Assembly: GCA_014898415.1 (NCBI GenBank)
Contig: RCTD01000005.1
Span: forward strand, 310,001 to 374,000
DNA: 64,000 nt
Direction: 5' to 3'
Source of the DNA: Stromatinia cepivora
Lineage: Eukaryota > Ascomycota > Leotiomycetes > Helotiales > Sclerotiniaceae
Shown here: in pieces, positions 33,664-47,599 of the stretch
How positions within the stretch are numbered: the stretch's first letter is position 1
Layout: every line of letters starts with the position of its first letter
Translations under genes and position numbers: made by a program
Notes under the pieces: model-generated
What the model was told of the DNA's origin: nothing
The model's database searches: none
Seen by the model: only the letters and a program-made list of their open reading frames with translations

Positions 33664-35354
33664 ATGATATCTAGAAATTCATCTCTTTTTTTCACACAAT
33701 CTTTGACTAGACATTATATCAAGATCTCTACTATCGCATCTCCCCGCTTCTTTCACCTCACCATGAGTAACAAATCTAAGCTTCAACCTGCTGCTCGCGT
33801 TGCTGCAAGAAAGCAAGATGTTTGGTATGTACAACTTACACTGGGGTCTGAAATCATGGAAGTCGTACGGTCAGCTTTAATTGAAACTCTGCAAGTGCAA
33901 GGCAAGGCACAGGAGATTCCTAAACGCTTACTTCAATCTATCTTGAAAGTTACTCATACTTTCATACCGATGTCAATAAGCATAGGGCTGATTACCTTCT
34001 GACATTTTATCGCATCTCTGACATGAGGCATTTGCAGGTCCATTGTCAATGAGGGTGCTGCCGCCTCTCCCAAACAACCTATTGTGAATATGGGCCAAGG
34101 TTTCTTCGGATACAATCCTCCTAAGTTTATCCTCGATGCTGCCAAGGCAGCTCTTGATAAGGTTGAATGCAACCAATATTCGCCAACGAAAGGTCGTCCA
34201 CGTCTTAAGCAAGCAATTGCAGATTCATATTCTCCTTTATGGGGGAGAAAGCTGAACCCAGAGACGGAAATTACTATTACAACCGGTGCAAATGAAGGTT
34301 AGGGGAGACATGAAGCAATGGGGATATACGCTTACCAGTTGCAGGCATGCTTAGTGCCTTCATGGGTTTCATCGAGGAGGGAGACGAGGTCATAATATTT
34401 GAGCCATTCTTTGACCAGTAAGCTGGTATGCTGGAGTGGACTTGACAGATGCGATACTGAGCCTATCACAGATACATCAGCAACATAGAAATGCCAGGTG
34501 GAAAGATTCGTTATGTACCCCTTCACCCACCTGAAAAGGGTGCAACTCACAACACTTCTGCTGGCGAATGGACGATAGACTTTGCGGAGCTCGAGGCGGC
34601 TATCACACCCAAGACAAAGATGATCGTCCTAAACACGCCTCACAATCCAGTTGGAAAGGTCTTCTCAAAAGAAGAATTGCTTAAGATCGGGGAGCTTTGC
34701 GTCAAGAACGAAATTATCATTCTTTCCGATGAAGTGTATGACCGACTCTATTATACACCATTTACAAGGATCGCAACATTATCTCCAGAAATTGAAAGAC
34801 TCACAATTACGGTTGGGTCTGCGGGAAAGAACTTTTACGCTACTGGATGGCGTGTCGGATGGTTAATCGGACCACCACATCTGATTCAATATGTTGCAGC
34901 GGCACATACAAGAATTTGCTATTCTTCTGTGTCTCCACTACAAGAAGCTGCTGCTGTTGGGTTTGAAGAAGCTGATGCTAACAATTTTTGGGAGTCAGCC
35001 GTTACTGAGATGAAAGGTAAAATGGATCTTTTCAACGAAATTTGGAAAGAACTGGATCTTCCCTTTTCCGATCCCGAAGGAGGCTATTTTGTTTTGGTGA
35101 ACATGAAGAAGGTCAAGATACCTTCGGGCTATCCATTTCCAGATCACGTTAAAGATCGCCCAAGAGACTTTAAGTTGAGTTGGTTTTTAATACAGGAGGT
35201 TGGCGTAGCTGCTATTCCTCCAACCGAATTTTACACAGACGAGAATGCTCATATAGGGGAGGACTGGTTACGATTTGCGGTATGCAAAGAGGATAAGGTT
35301 CTTGAATCAGCAAAAGAGAGGTTGAGAGACCTGAAGAAGTATATCGAGGCATAG
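33664..35354 (+). CDS. kynurenine aminotransferase / cysteine-S-conjugate beta-lyase type PLP enzyme
   Basis: Class I aminotransferase converting kynurenine (or related amino acids) with 2-oxoglutarate. Exons 33664-33824, 34038-34297, 34345-34417, 34472-35354 (458 aa). Landmarks: VNMGQGFFGYNPPKF, CNQYSPTKGRPRLKQAI, TTGANEGMLSAFMGFIEEGDEV, VLNTPHNPVGKVF, SDEVYDRL, and SAGKNFYATGWRVGW with the PLP-binding Lys near 284. The first 33 residues (basic, hydroxylated, no acidic residues) look like a mitochondrial presequence. The Met at 33763 (CACCATGAGT) would give a cytosolic 425-aa form, so dual localisation is possible. Intron 1 is 213 bp, longer than the others, and stays open for 59 codons in frame 1 before a stop. 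Confidence 0.92.
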
Positions 35355-35853
35355 AATTAAGATGATAGAGGCGTATTCAACATATAAAATGCAAGATACG
35401 AAGAGGTAATTCTAGCTAATAAACAATTACCCATTACAGAATCCTGATTCGTGGGGTTATCGTTATGATTGGGGCAATCCAAAATGAACTTTCAAGGTTT
35501 GGTTCTCATTATGTGATATGGCACCAATGGGAGTCTTGTCGCGCACCTAAACATTGCCTAAATAAACAAGTGTCAAGATTAATAGACAAACCAAGCTGCC
35601 CGTGGTATGGATAAACAATATTAACAAGGCACAGATTGATGGTTTCGGTAAGCTCAGACGATTGTTACCCCACGGCATGTTCGCCCCAACACCAGGATGT
35701 AGTGACATCATGACAATTGACCTTACATATTTGGAAGTTGTATACAACGTTGACGTAAGGGAGATTCCGCTGAGTATAATAGATGAAACAATTGCTCCTT
35801 GGACTTCATTGTGGATTTTACCATTTCCAATTTCAAAATCCAATTCCAATATC
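35355..35853. other. intergenic region between aminotransferase and dehydrogenase
   Basis: About 500 bp. A frame beginning further upstream runs into the dehydrogenase start but has no domain of its own. Nothing else is recognised. Confidence 0.5.
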
Positions 35854-36931
35854 ATGCAGACAGTTAAGAACACCATCGCCGAGAACGTCGGTGGCACGTA
35901 TGTTTCCGTTGTTCTCCGTGTATTTTATTATACTGATACTTTGTAGGCACTCTCTTGCAAAACCAGAGCACCAATTCGCTCTCGAGGATTGCCCTGACCA
36001 GAGCGGGAAGGTAGCAGTCATAACTGGCGGTAGTGAAGGTATCGGCTATGGTTGTGCACACACCCTTCTCAAAAACAACCTCGCCAAGCTATTCATCATT
36101 GCTGTATCCCAGGAAGTTTACGATGGTGCCGTAGAAGATATCTCCAAGACTATCTCACCCGAGGCAGCTCAAAAATGCACATTCCTTAAGTGTGATTTGT
36201 CCGATTTGCCGGCCGTATGCAAGGTCGCCCACACGATATCCGAGAGCACAGATAGAATTGATATCTTGTGCAATCTCGCTGCACGAGGGATCATGACATA
36301 TCAACTTACCGACTATGGTCTCGATAGACATATGGCAGTCAATCATTTTGGCCACGTCGTCCTCACCAGTCACTTGTTGCCAATTCTCAAGAAAACAGCA
36401 GAGGCTGGCCATACTGTCAGAATCGTCAACATGTCTTCGAATGCTCATCAAGCCACTCCAAGCGATTGCAAATTTGCAAGTGTGGATGAGTTGAATACAG
36501 ATTTGGGACCAAATGGACAATATGGACGATCGAAGTTAGCCTCTGTAATTTATTCACGTTACTTGGCTCGTCATCTCACTTCCAAATATCCCAAAATCCT
36601 GGTCAACGCTGTGCATCCCGGATTTGTCGAGACAAAGATGTCGCAAGCTGATATTCATGAACCATACCCAACGCTCGGGTATGGCATGTCTGTCCTCATG
36701 AAGCCCTTGAAGAAAGATCAATGGGATGGTTGTGTCAGTACCCTGTACGCCAGTACTGCAGTGGAAGAAAGTGGATTGTATATCTGTCCACCAGCAATCC
36801 CGGAGCCTGGAAGCTCGTTGTCCCAAGACGAAGATTTAGGCGAGCAGTTGATGAAGCTGACGAAGGAGATTATTGTTGAGAAGATGCCCAAGAAGAGTGT
36901 CGACCAGGGTTGCCCACTGGAGCTCTATTGA
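35854..36931 (+). CDS. short-chain dehydrogenase/reductase
   Basis: NAD(P)-dependent oxidoreductase of the retinol-dehydrogenase/WW-domain-oxidoreductase-like SDR group. Exons 35854-35897 and 35947-36931 (342 aa). The intron of 49 bp (GTATGT...TTGTAG) joins a 14-residue start MQTVKNTIAENVGG to THSLAKPE. Cofactor motif TGGSEGIG (41-48), NLAA at about 124, NMSS with catalytic Ser near 178-179, and YGRSK with catalytic Tyr207 and Lys211. HPGFVETKMS follows, as in classical SDRs. No presequence is visible. The substrate is unknown. The stop lies only 52 bp from the stop of the convergent rhodanese gene. Confidence 0.9.
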
Positions 36932-36983
36932 ACGGGTGCAGAGTACTTTGTTTTATGTATGGAATGATGAATCACAAATTATC

Positions 36984-38249
36984 TTATTTTATTATCTTGA
37001 CTCTAATGTCTATGTTATCGGTTATGGCCTGTCTCTTTCCTCGTTCGTCTAATTTATTTTGCTTCGCTGAAACACCTTTGACGCCTCTCATACCCTCGCT
37101 CCCCCAAAGCCCAAATTCCCTTTGGCTTTCGCAATCACAAACCATTCTCCTCCCCTTTCCATCTACGTCCCCACAACTACTACAGCACTTGATACCGTCG
37201 CAGCCTTCGCAAACCACTAATACCAACTCACACCCTTCCATGCCACATTTTCCCATTCTATCCTCCTCCCTCCCACATCCATGGCACTTCGCCACCTTCT
37301 TCCTTTTGTTCATATTACCCAACCCCAATGATCCTCTTCCATCAAAAACATATTCCCTCCCCTTCCATAAACATTCATCTTCTTTCTTCCTGCCAGCCAT
37401 CATCTCTTCCTCAAACCAAGCCATGTATGCCGAAATACCTCCCTTCAACGTGTAGATTTTGTCTTGCGGAGTTTGCTCCACATTTTCCGCAATCCACCTT
37501 GTAGCTTTCTCACAGCGAATGCCGCCTGTACAGTACGAGAAAATCGTTTTACCAGGACTACTTTCATCTTTCCTATGTTCAGATGAAGAGCGAGAAGTGG
37601 TATCTATATGTCTCTTCACAAATGCAGGAAACTGCGAAAATCTCCTAACCTGTGGCTTCACAGTCCGGATACCAGATCCCTCTGGTGCCGCAAAATATCC
37701 AATCCGTGATTCGTAATGATTGCGTATATCGAGTAAGAATTTCTCTCCTTCCCCATTTGTCGTAGTAGTGACCATATTGTGGAAGTCCTCAGGATTCAGG
37801 TAAGTCACCGCGTTCCAATCTTTGGGCTCATAATTCGTGATCCCCAACGGGGTAATCTCATCCGCGATACGGGTATTTAAATTCGTGAAAACACACGCAC
37901 AGCCTTTTGTAGGTTTAAAAAACTCCTTAATTCCCTTCTCGTTGGCCAAAGACAGGTCTAGCCCAGCAAACGACCAATGAGATATACAAGACTCGATATA
38001 CGAATGGACGTTTGATGTCGCACCTGCAACAGTGATGTTGAAGCCCTCTTTCGCAACCCGTATTTTACCCGTAAGACCTAAAGTTTCACATGTTGACTTC
38101 TGGAAATCATGCAAAGCTTGGAGGGAAGAAGTTGTGGGTGGGTAGTGTTGTGAAGGGAGTTGGGGCGGAGAGGTAAAGTAGCGATAGAAGAGAAGCACGA
38201 GACCAGACTGCTTGCAGGTACAAACGTACGTGAGAGGGTCGGAAGGCAT
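36984..38249 (-). CDS. rhodanese-domain protein, TrhO/UPF0176-like
   Basis: Single exon, 421 aa. The N-terminal half has the acylphosphatase-like first domain (GLVLLFYRYF, GKIRVAKEGFNITVAG, FKPTKGCACVFT). The central rhodanese domain (about 145-285) contains FLLDIRNHYESRIGYF and the active loop YCTGGIRCEKATRWI with Cys240. Bacterial relatives (TrhO, formerly YceA) hydroxylate uridine 34 of tRNA, so the same role in this fungus is possible but unproven. The C-terminus is unusual: a Cys-rich segment (CHGCGREEDRMGKCG...CEGCDGIKCCSSCG) likely binding zinc, then CDCES. The start is the first Met, and the upstream frame overlaps another reading frame, so a 5' exon is possible. Confidence 0.87.
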   Translation of the reverse strand: MPSDPLTYVCTCKQSGLVLLFYRYFTSPPQLPSQHYPPTTSSLQALHDFQKSTCETLGLTGKIRVAKEGFNITVAGATSNVHSYIESCISHWSFAGLDLSLANEKGIKEFFKPTKGCACVFTNLNTRIADEITPLGITNYEPKDWNAVTYLNPEDFHNMVTTTTNGEGEKFLLDIRNHYESRIGYFAAPEGSGIRTVKPQVRRFSQFPAFVKRHIDTTSRSSSEHRKDESSPGKTIFSYCTGGIRCEKATRWIAENVEQTPQDKIYTLKGGISAYMAWFEEEMMAGRKKEDECLWKGREYVFDGRGSLGLGNMNKRKKVAKCHGCGREEDRMGKCGMEGCELVLVVCEGCDGIKCCSSCGDVDGKGRRMVCDCESQREFGLWGSEGMRGVKGVSAKQNKLDERGKRQAITDNIDIRVKIIK

Positions 38250-38599
38250 CGCCCTTTAGATACACGGTGAGGCTCGCGTGGACTCCCTGGCTCTCGAGAG
38301 ACTTGGATGTTATCACGTGAACATTGATTGTTGTGTCCCCTTGAGGCAATGATAAAGGCTCACTGTGAAAGTAAGTTCGGTGGTGATTTTCGGGCACAGG
38401 GATTTTCTTGTATTCGAGAGATTGCGTGAGAGGCCGAATCTGTAAAACACAACGACACTGCATAAGGAAAAATCATGAGCGAGGAGAATTCGGTCATGCT
38501 TTGATTAGTCATGCTGACTTTTGAAAGTCATTTCATTATTAATTACGCTTTCATCTGCAAATCATCTATGTATTTCCGTAATCACTCATTTCACTTTAG
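38250..38599. other. upstream region of the rhodanese gene and end of gene-bearing DNA
   Basis: Normal composition up to about 38590. A frame of 118 codons (38463-38107) overlaps the rhodanese start in another phase and has no domain, so I regard it as a shadow or leader. Beyond it the AT-rich block begins. Confidence 0.5.
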
Positions 38600-39489
38600 A
38601 TACTAAATTTTGGATATACAATTAGTTTATTAAGAAAAATATATTAACTAAATAAGACCTAATGTTTTATTTTGTTCGAATTTATTTAGATAAAAGTAAT
38701 AGAATAAAAAATTTAGAATTTCAATTAAATTAATTATAATTTGAAAAAAGTATTTTTGGAAGAAAATTATTAATATGTTTCTATTTAAAAGATTTATTTA
38801 TTAATTAATTAAAGAGATAATATCGGTAGAAACATATATAAGGAAGTGAAGCTTTAATATAATATCTGATTATATTCGTATTGTTTTTGTTTAAAAAATT
38901 AGAACTATAAAATCACCGAATTATATAATAGTTCGATTCCTCGATGTTAAAGTATTAATATTAATACTAATGGAATATTATATAATTATTATTCCGATAT
39001 CAATAATTTTTTTATTAATTGTTTAATCAATATATGTATTTCAAATAAATCATTATTTCTTTTTATTTTCATTTTTTATTTCTTTTATATTTCTTTTTAT
39101 ATTTCTTTATATATATATATATATATTTTTTTAATTAATTTTTTTTTTAGATTTTAATCTTTTTATTTATTTTATGATTTTGATTTTGATCATATTGTTT
39201 TCTATTAATTCCTTTAAAATTTGATAAAGTTTCGTTTTAATTATTATATTAATTGGATTAAATTCTTTATCGATTTATTTGGATTTTATTATCTTTTATT
39301 ATTTGTAAAATTATTGAAGAATTATTAAATTGATCATTAATCTCTTTTCTTAGATTAATTTTAATTTTATAAAATAATCATAAAGAGATTTTATCATGGT
39401 GTTATATAGGTACTGGATTGATATTATGATATTCTATATAGAAAGAAAGAAGAGTACGGGAGTATATACGAATATATTGTGAATGAGGT

Positions 39490-39722
39490 AAGTCGAGATA
39501 TATTATAAAGGGGAATAGGAATTGAAATTAATCAGATTACATTGTAAAAGCTTCAAATAATAAAATTAGTAGATTTAAATAATAATTTAGATTATATATA
39601 AATAGGATACAAAAAGATTAATAGAAAATAATTGAATTTTTCAAAAAGAAAAAAAGAAAATCTTTTTTTATATTTAATTATATAATTATAAATTAATTAC
39701 AAATTAGATTTTGATATCCTAA
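39490..39722 (+). repeat. dispersed repeat 1, copy A
   Basis: Aligns with copy B at 49497-49771. Both begin AARTCGAGATATAT, share GGAATAGGAATT, TTCAAATAATAAAA, ACAAAAAGATTAATAGAAAA and TCTTTTTTATATTTAATTA, and end at TTGATATCC. Differences are mostly transitions, as expected after RIP. Possibly the ends of a retrotransposon LTR, but this is not proven. Confidence 0.75.
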
Positions 39723-42700
39723 TTTTTTATATTCTTTTCTTTTTAGAAATATATAATTTATTTGATTTCAGAACAATTATAAAAAAGTGAAGATTAATAA
39801 AATCAAAAGATATTTAAATCAAAAAAAATCAATTAAAATATCGATAAACTAAAATGATAAACAATTTTTTAAAATTATTTAAAAAAAGAATACTTTATTT
39901 TTTCATTGATTCAAATCAATATCTATTGTTTTGCTATTAAATTCGATAAATATTTTAAATTCCTAAAAAGTATTTTTATTATTCTTTTTATCATTTATCT
40001 TTTCCAAATATTCAAAAGAATATATTATAATAAATCTTATATTTATAATAAAAAATTTCAAGAATTCTTGAATATAATTTGAATAACGAACAGAAATCTT
40101 TGATATTATAATCTTTTATTTGATATTAAAAGAATAATCCTTTCTTTTTATTAAATTTTACAAAAGATTTTTTTATTAAAAATTGAAGATTTGTTTGAAG
40201 AATAAAAGTAATACTTCATTTTCCGAAAAGATCAATAAAGAATTTTGATTGTTGAATTATCTTAATAGAATTAAAAAAAATTATCAATTGATTTTAAAAT
40301 AATCTTTATTTTATGATTTCTTTTTCTTTTCCAATTTGATTTTTTAATATAAATTGTAGTTTCCTAATAGAAGATTTTTTTTGATTTAATTTATAATTTC
40401 ATAATTACTAATATATTTTTTATTAAATAATTTTTTATTTTCGAAATTCTTATTATAAAAAGCTTTTTATTATTATAAAAGTATATTATAATTTATAAAT
40501 AATAAATGATCTTTTTATTATTATTTTTTCTTCTAAAATATATCGAATTGAATAATTAAATCTATTATTATAAAATTAGATTATTGTTTATATCAATATT
40601 TGAATTTGTTATTATTAATTTCGAATAATTTATTTATTATTTCTTCAATAATATTAAAATCCCAAAATAGACATCCTAAAAATATTATAGAAAAATAATT
40701 CTATAATTCCAAATTAATATTAAGAATCAAAGATTAGAAAATATAAATATTCTTTTTATTAAATTGATTTAATTTAAAAAAAATAATCTGATTTTGAAAA
40801 GATCTTCAAAGATTTTTATAAGAATTATTATTTTTAATATTCTTTTTATTAAAAATTATAATTAAATGAAAAATTGATAATCAAATGGATTTATAAAATC
40901 AACAAAACTAATTTTTATATTCAATTTTCTAGAAAACTTTATTTTTTATTGTTTAATTAAAATTAAATTATAATTGATAAAAGAAAGAATGCTTTTTTAA
41001 GAATTTCTAAATTAGTTTATTACTATTATTCAATTTATATAAAGTAAAGATTTGATATTCTTTATAAAAACTTTTAATCTATTTTTTTAATTTAAGAAAA
41101 TTGATTATAATAATCATCTTTTTCAAAGTTTTTCCTTTTTTATTTTTGAAAATTAGATAAAAAAGATTAAAGAAAAATAACAAAAATAAAACTTTTTATT
41201 ATAATTAAGAAAATATAATACAAATAAAGATATTAAAATAAAATAAAATAAAATTCTTTATTTTTTCGAATATAAATAATAATATATTATAATATAAGAT
41301 TATATTATAAAAAGAATTGAATAATCGAAAAATAATAATTTGAAAATAGATCTTTTTTAAAAATTCTATAGAAACATTCTTTGTAAATAACGAAAATATT
41401 CTTATAAATATTTTATAAATCGAATTTATTTTTTTTATTTAAAGATTTATTGAAATAAAGGAATAAATAGAATAAATTGATTTTCAAAGAAATTTTTATT
41501 TGATAATCTTAATAAAAAAAGATTATTTTTGAAAATTTTATTAATATCAAAAAAATAAAGATTCTTTATCGATCTGAATCGATTAAAATTAAGAATTTAC
41601 TTTAATTGTTTTAAAATCAAAGATTAATAAAATTAAAATTAAAAATAAAATATCTTTATCAATTTTATTTTATTAATATATTCTTGATTTCTAATAATAA
41701 TAATTAATCTGTTTTGTAATTTCTGAACCAAAATATATTTCGATTTCAAATCGAAAAACTTTATTAAAATATATAAATAGTATATATATAAAGTATTTAT
41801 AATGATTTTTTTTAGTAATACAATAACTTTTTATTCTATTTAAGTGATAATATATTTATTACTTATTAAAAAATATTATTCCTTTTCAAATTAATAATCT
41901 AAATTGTGAAAACAGTTTTTCAATTTCTATAAAGAATTTAAGATTATCTTAAAATTATTAAAAGTTGAATGATTATTATTCGAAACAAATTTAGTATCAT
42001 AATCAAATATATATCAACAAAATGTAAATCTATCCAAAATAAATAAATGAAAATTTTCTTTTTTCGAAAAATTAAAATGATAATATTTCTTTTTCTATTT
42101 ATCAATATTTAGGGTTACAAATTCCGAAATAAATATAACTATTTAATAATATAAAAATCAATATATATAAAGGATATCTGATATAATAATTATTTTCAAT
42201 TGTTTTTCAATATTAAATTCCTTTTTATTATTATTATTGAAAAATATCAAAACAATTTCTAAAATAATCAATTTTTAAATAAACTTATTATTTTATTCAA
42301 TTTTCAAAGAAAATTCGTTTTCATAATATTCCTTTAAGAATTTAAAATTATTAAAAATAAATCTATAAATTCTAAAAATAGGATTCTGAATAAAATTATA
42401 AAAAAAAGATATTCAATCTTTCTGATTCTTTGTATTGACTTTTGTAATAAATTTATATATAATATAGAAATTTATAAAATTATACTTTTTGGTTTTCTTA
42501 CTTTATATATAAAATATTCGATTATATATCTATTTAGAAATTTAACAAAAACTTAAAAATTAAAATAAGAAATATAATAAATTATATTTGTTTTTATTAA
42601 AGTATTATTTAAATTTGTATTTTTTAATGAACATTGAATAAAGATTTTCCCTTGTATAATTATTTAAATTCTTTCGAGATTTTTAAGATTTTCTTTAGTT

Positions 42701-43740
42701 TTATTATAATATTATTCGATGAATTGAATTGTATCGTTATTTTTAATAAAATAATGAATTTTGAAAAGATTAATTACTTTATAAAACTTCTAATTTTCAA
42801 TTCGATCTCTTATTTTATTCACAAAATCTTCAACGAAATCAATAATGTTTATAGAATAATTGAATCATTATTCAAAAGTGTTGTTATATTTTTCTTTAAT
42901 TTTGAGAATTTCAATAAATATAAATATTTTGATTTCATTATTGAAAGAATGATTCTTATATCGAATAAGAAAAAAAATATTATCAATAAAACAGAAAATT
43001 ATAATCTGATTAAATTCTTCTTCAAATATTATAATGAAATTATATAAATAATAGAATGAATACAAATAAAAAGTTAATAGCTTTAAATCAAATTATTAAA
43101 AAGATTGAATTTAAAAGGAAAATACTGAATTATTCGAATATTATCCAAAAATTGTTTTTAAGTTGTTTAAAAATAAGATTAATAATATCATAGATTTTTC
43201 AAAAAGAATCTAAATTTATATTTTTTTTAAGGATTATAAAATTTTCTTTATCAAAATTTTTAATTGGGAATCAAAAATTTGTAATAACAATTTCTTTTTG
43301 GTTTATTATATTTATTTTTTTTCTTTTGATTTTATATTATAAAATATATCGATTCTTAATTAAAGATTATAATATAGAATTATATCTTTAATTCGAATAT
43401 TTTTATTTAATATTTCGCAATCGAAATTATATCGAAATTTATTATTTTTTCTATAATATTATTTGCAAAGAATTGTTGTTTCTTTAATATTTTCATTCAA
43501 TATTTTTAATTATTATATTTTAATATTCAATAAATCTTTTTAGATTTATATAATTTTCTAATCAAAGATTTTTTGAATTGTATAAATAATTTCGAAAAGT
43601 AATATAATTAATGAATAATATAATTTCTAGTTATTCATATCATTTATATCCTTTTTGTAATAAACCAAAAAATATTTTTACAATAAAATAATAATCTTTT
43701 TCTATTATTCTATTGATTTATAAATAATAAATCAATATCC

Positions 43741-43800
43741 TGATTTTGTGCTTTTCGCAGTAGGTAGGTGCGGTCGATGTCTTTGTTTTTGAACCTTTTA
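43741..43800 (+). other. small normal-composition island
   Basis: About 40 bases (TTTTCGCAGTAGGTAGGTGC, then GGTCGATG) stand out from the AT-rich surroundings. No coding or structural identity is recognised. Confidence 0.6.
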
Positions 43801-45799
43801 TTTATAGTAATTTCTTTAAAAAAAAATTATAATAATAAATTACTTTATAAAGAAATTTAGCAATTATTTCCGAAATAACATTTTATAAAACTTTAATTTC
43901 TATTTAATCATTTAGATTTTTTGGTAAAATAACAAAACACTTAAATCTATAATTATCAAACATTTTTATAATATTTATACTAATTTTATATTAAATATTG
44001 AAAATTCAAATAACCATTATTAATTCGTTTATTTATTTTGATAATCTAAATTAACAAATGAAACAAAAAATCATTCAATTTTTCATATTCTTATATATAC
44101 TATTCCATCAATAACAATTATACAATTTAATATATAATAATTCTAGATTCTTATAATTAATTCAGTTTTATATATATTCGAATTATAACTTTTGTTTTTT
44201 TAATTAAATTATTGTTTATTATTATATAAACAAAAAACAATTTGTTCTTTTAAATTCTGAATAAATAATAGTTCTTTATATAGAATTTTGAAATCTTCCT
44301 TTTTAAAAATTTATTAATTCTTTATTAATATATTTTTAAATTTTTATAATATAATAATGTATTAAACAATCATTTCTAATTTTTTATTTCTATTTTTCAA
44401 AATTTAAAACAATTTTAAAATTTTCATATTATTTATATTTATTACAAAATCTATTTATAACAAATTTAGATTTATAATAATTAAATTATTAATCTCCTTT
44501 TTATATTCTTTATCAATATTATTTAATACAATTTGTAATCATTATAACAAAATATTTACAATAATATTTTTGTTTTCAAAAATATATTTAATATTAAAAT
44601 CAAAGAATCTGATTTAAACAGTTTATTTTATAATCAAAACATTAAATAAATCTATAATTGCTTTATTTAATTAAATTATAAATATATTTAAATATATCAA
44701 TTTCTAAAAGAAAATGAATATTATAAAAATCTTTTCTATATTATAATTCTGTATTATATAATTCTATATATTATTTTTATATTTGATAATAATATAAAAT
44801 TTATTATTGTATATTTGATTTAAAAGAATTCTTTATTCTATGAAAATAATATCAATAATGAATATAATGATTTTAATAATATCAGGATTTCTTTTTTCAA
44901 AATTGATATAATAATATTATTTGGATTTGATATTAATAAAATATTTTGTATGTTTAATACATTCCATTATAATATTCAAATTTTTCAAATATTCAATAAC
45001 AAACTTTCTTAATACAAATTCAATTTTTATTTCATTATATTAAATCTTAGAATCTTTAATTTTAATATTATTCCAAAAAAATATAGCAATATTAAATATA
45101 ATATTCTATAATATCTTTAATATAATCCTTACAAATTAAATAATTGAATTAATAACTTTTTATAATAAGATAATAAATCTTATCAAACCCAAAAAATTAT
45201 AATAATAATAATATCTTTACTTTTTTTTTAAAAAAAAGTATTTGATTATATTCAAAAAAGAAATTAATCAAAGATATTAATAAATATTCAATTATTTATT
45301 TTACAAATTCTTTTAAATTCAGAAATATATTTGTATTTTGTAAAATCATAATATTTGTTTTTATTATTATAATAATAATATAATATTTATTAATATTTTT
45401 TTTAAATAAATATTAAGCATTGATATAATTCTTTATTATTTTGATAACTATTGATAAAAAAGTTTTAGGAAATATATAATCAAAAGTTTGTTAAATTTTA
45501 TAAAATATTATTTTGATAATTTATAATAAAGTAATTGAAGATTTGATATTATCAATTTCTATTCAATCAAAAATTAATATTGTTTTTTGATTCTATAATA
45601 ATATAAAGAAAAGTTCCTTTTTATATTTCCAAAATATATTTCTAATATCTAATAATATTAAATATTTTTATATCAATCAAGAATTTTCAGATTTAATGTC
45701 GAAATATAATATCAAATATTTCGAAAAGGAATTGAATAATAGATATATAAAATATTTTATATATTCCAATTTTAATCAATTAAAATTATTATTTAGGAT

Positions 45800-46660
45800 T
45801 TTTTTTACTAATACATTCTATTTCATTCAAAAAATTTATTTTATCATTCTTCTCTTTATATATATTATTAATTGAAATAAAAATCTTGAATTTGATATCG
45901 ATTAATTTTTTTCAAATATTATTCTTTATTTTAAATTAAAAGAAATATTATTAATAATAGAATATTCCTGAAATCCTTTTAATTCCAAATCTTCAATATT
46001 ATCGAATATATCTTTAATATCAAAATCAAAATCAATTCAAAAAGTATTAATATTAAACTTCATAGAATTTAAAATGATTTTAAAATTTAGAATATCAATT
46101 AAGAATTCCGGAAAATAAGTTTTAACGAATTCCTCAAATTTCCTTTTATTTTTGATAGCATTTAGGATTTTTGAAAAATTAACAATTCTTAAAATTTGTA
46201 TCGATTATTCTTTTTTTGGTTTTTCAAAACTAACTTTTATAATATCTATTTTATATTTCAATTCAATTATTCAATAATTAATCTTATTGATATTTTTATT
46301 ATTTATAATTTATATAATCTATTTATTTGCTTTATATTCAAAATTCATCTTTTTCATAAAAAAATATAATATTTTTAATAATAATGAATCTTTAATATTA
46401 TTTAAAACAAAAATATCAATAATGTTTTTAATCTCTTTAAAATCGATTTTTATATTTTCAATCAATTTATATAAAATAATAATATTTCTATCAAAAAAAT
46501 TTATTATCGCTTTATATTTATATATTATAAATTCTAATTTTCTTATAATTTCTAAATTTATTATATTGATTATTGATCCTGAATCAATAATATTGTTAAT
46601 CTTGATATTCTTATTTATAAAGATTATAATAATAATAGATATATTGTAGATCTCTTTTGA
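45800..46660. other. AT-rich segment with longest open frames
   Basis: A + frame of 120 codons (46287-46649) and an overlapping minus-strand frame with few stops (about 46265-45830) are seen. The latter has phrases such as KFEEFVKTYFPEFL that faintly resemble the protease-RT spacer of gypsy elements. The likeness is too weak for a call. Confidence 0.3.
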
Positions 46661-47599
46661 TTACTAATTAGGAAAGATATTCAAATGATTAATATTATTA
46701 TAACTTTTTCAATAAAAATCTTTGAATTTCTGAAAAATTCTTTTCGTTTTTTGATATCTATAATTAATATTTTTTAAAATATTTATTTGAAAAGACCCAG
46801 TATATATATAAAAGTAATATTAATTGTTATTAGAATTTCAATTTTACAAATTTGTTTCAAAACATTTATTAAGGTTTTTGTAATATAAATAATAATTAAT
46901 ATATTTTTTTTCATTTTTAAGGATTTAATACAGAAATTGAATATTCTATCTTTTTATATTCTATTATTTTTATCAAATATAAAAAAGTCTTTTTTATTTC
47001 AAGATTTTTTTGTTTTGTTTTATTTTCTTTGTTTTTGTTAATATTTATATTTTCAATTTTATTAAAGAATTCTTTTTTTAGTTTTTCTTTTTCGATTTGA
47101 TATATTATTTTAAATAATATTTTTGAAAAAATATTTCATGATTTTTGAAACTTATCAATTTCATTTTATATTATTAATTTGGATTTTTTAAATAATTGAT
47201 TTTATAATCTTATAGTTTCTTTAAATTGAATAATTATATTAATATTAATAATTTCTTTTCCTTAATAATTGATATTAAAGATTTTAATATTAAATAGATT
47301 ATTTTTAATATTGGGTTTTTTTATTTGTTATTTTTATTAATTAAAATTATGAATCTTTATATATATATCAATTTGATAATTCTTTAAGAAATTCTTTTAC
47401 TTGAAAATTAACCAAAAAATTGGAATATTTTTTAGATATAAATATAAAGATTTTATATTTATTATGATAACGAGATTTAATAATAATATTATCAATCTTT
47501 TTAAAATAATTCTATTTTATAATATAATTATTATTATAAAAAAGTTTTCTAAAATGATAAGAATAATAAAAAGAATTCTTTTTATAAATTTTATCCATA

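Noticed and set aside
33825..34002. In-frame extension of aminotransferase exon 1
   Set aside because: Reads into intron 1. The spliced join to SIVNEGA restores the conserved sequence.
38107..38463. 118-codon minus frame over the start of the rhodanese gene
   Set aside because: Different phase and no domain. Most likely a leader or shadow, though a 5' exon contribution cannot be excluded.
42634..43047. 137-codon + frame in the AT-rich block
   Set aside because: Composed almost only of F, I, N, K and Y with no motif. Long chance frames are expected in such AT-rich DNA.
45830..46265. Minus-strand frame resembling a gypsy protease-RT spacer
   Set aside because: The resemblance is faint and no RT catalytic motif was found downstream on that strand.
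46287..46649. 120-codon + frame, with an IIDPES phrase like a protease active site
   Set aside because: The likeness to a retroviral-type aspartic protease motif is a few residues only, and the frame is low-complexity.
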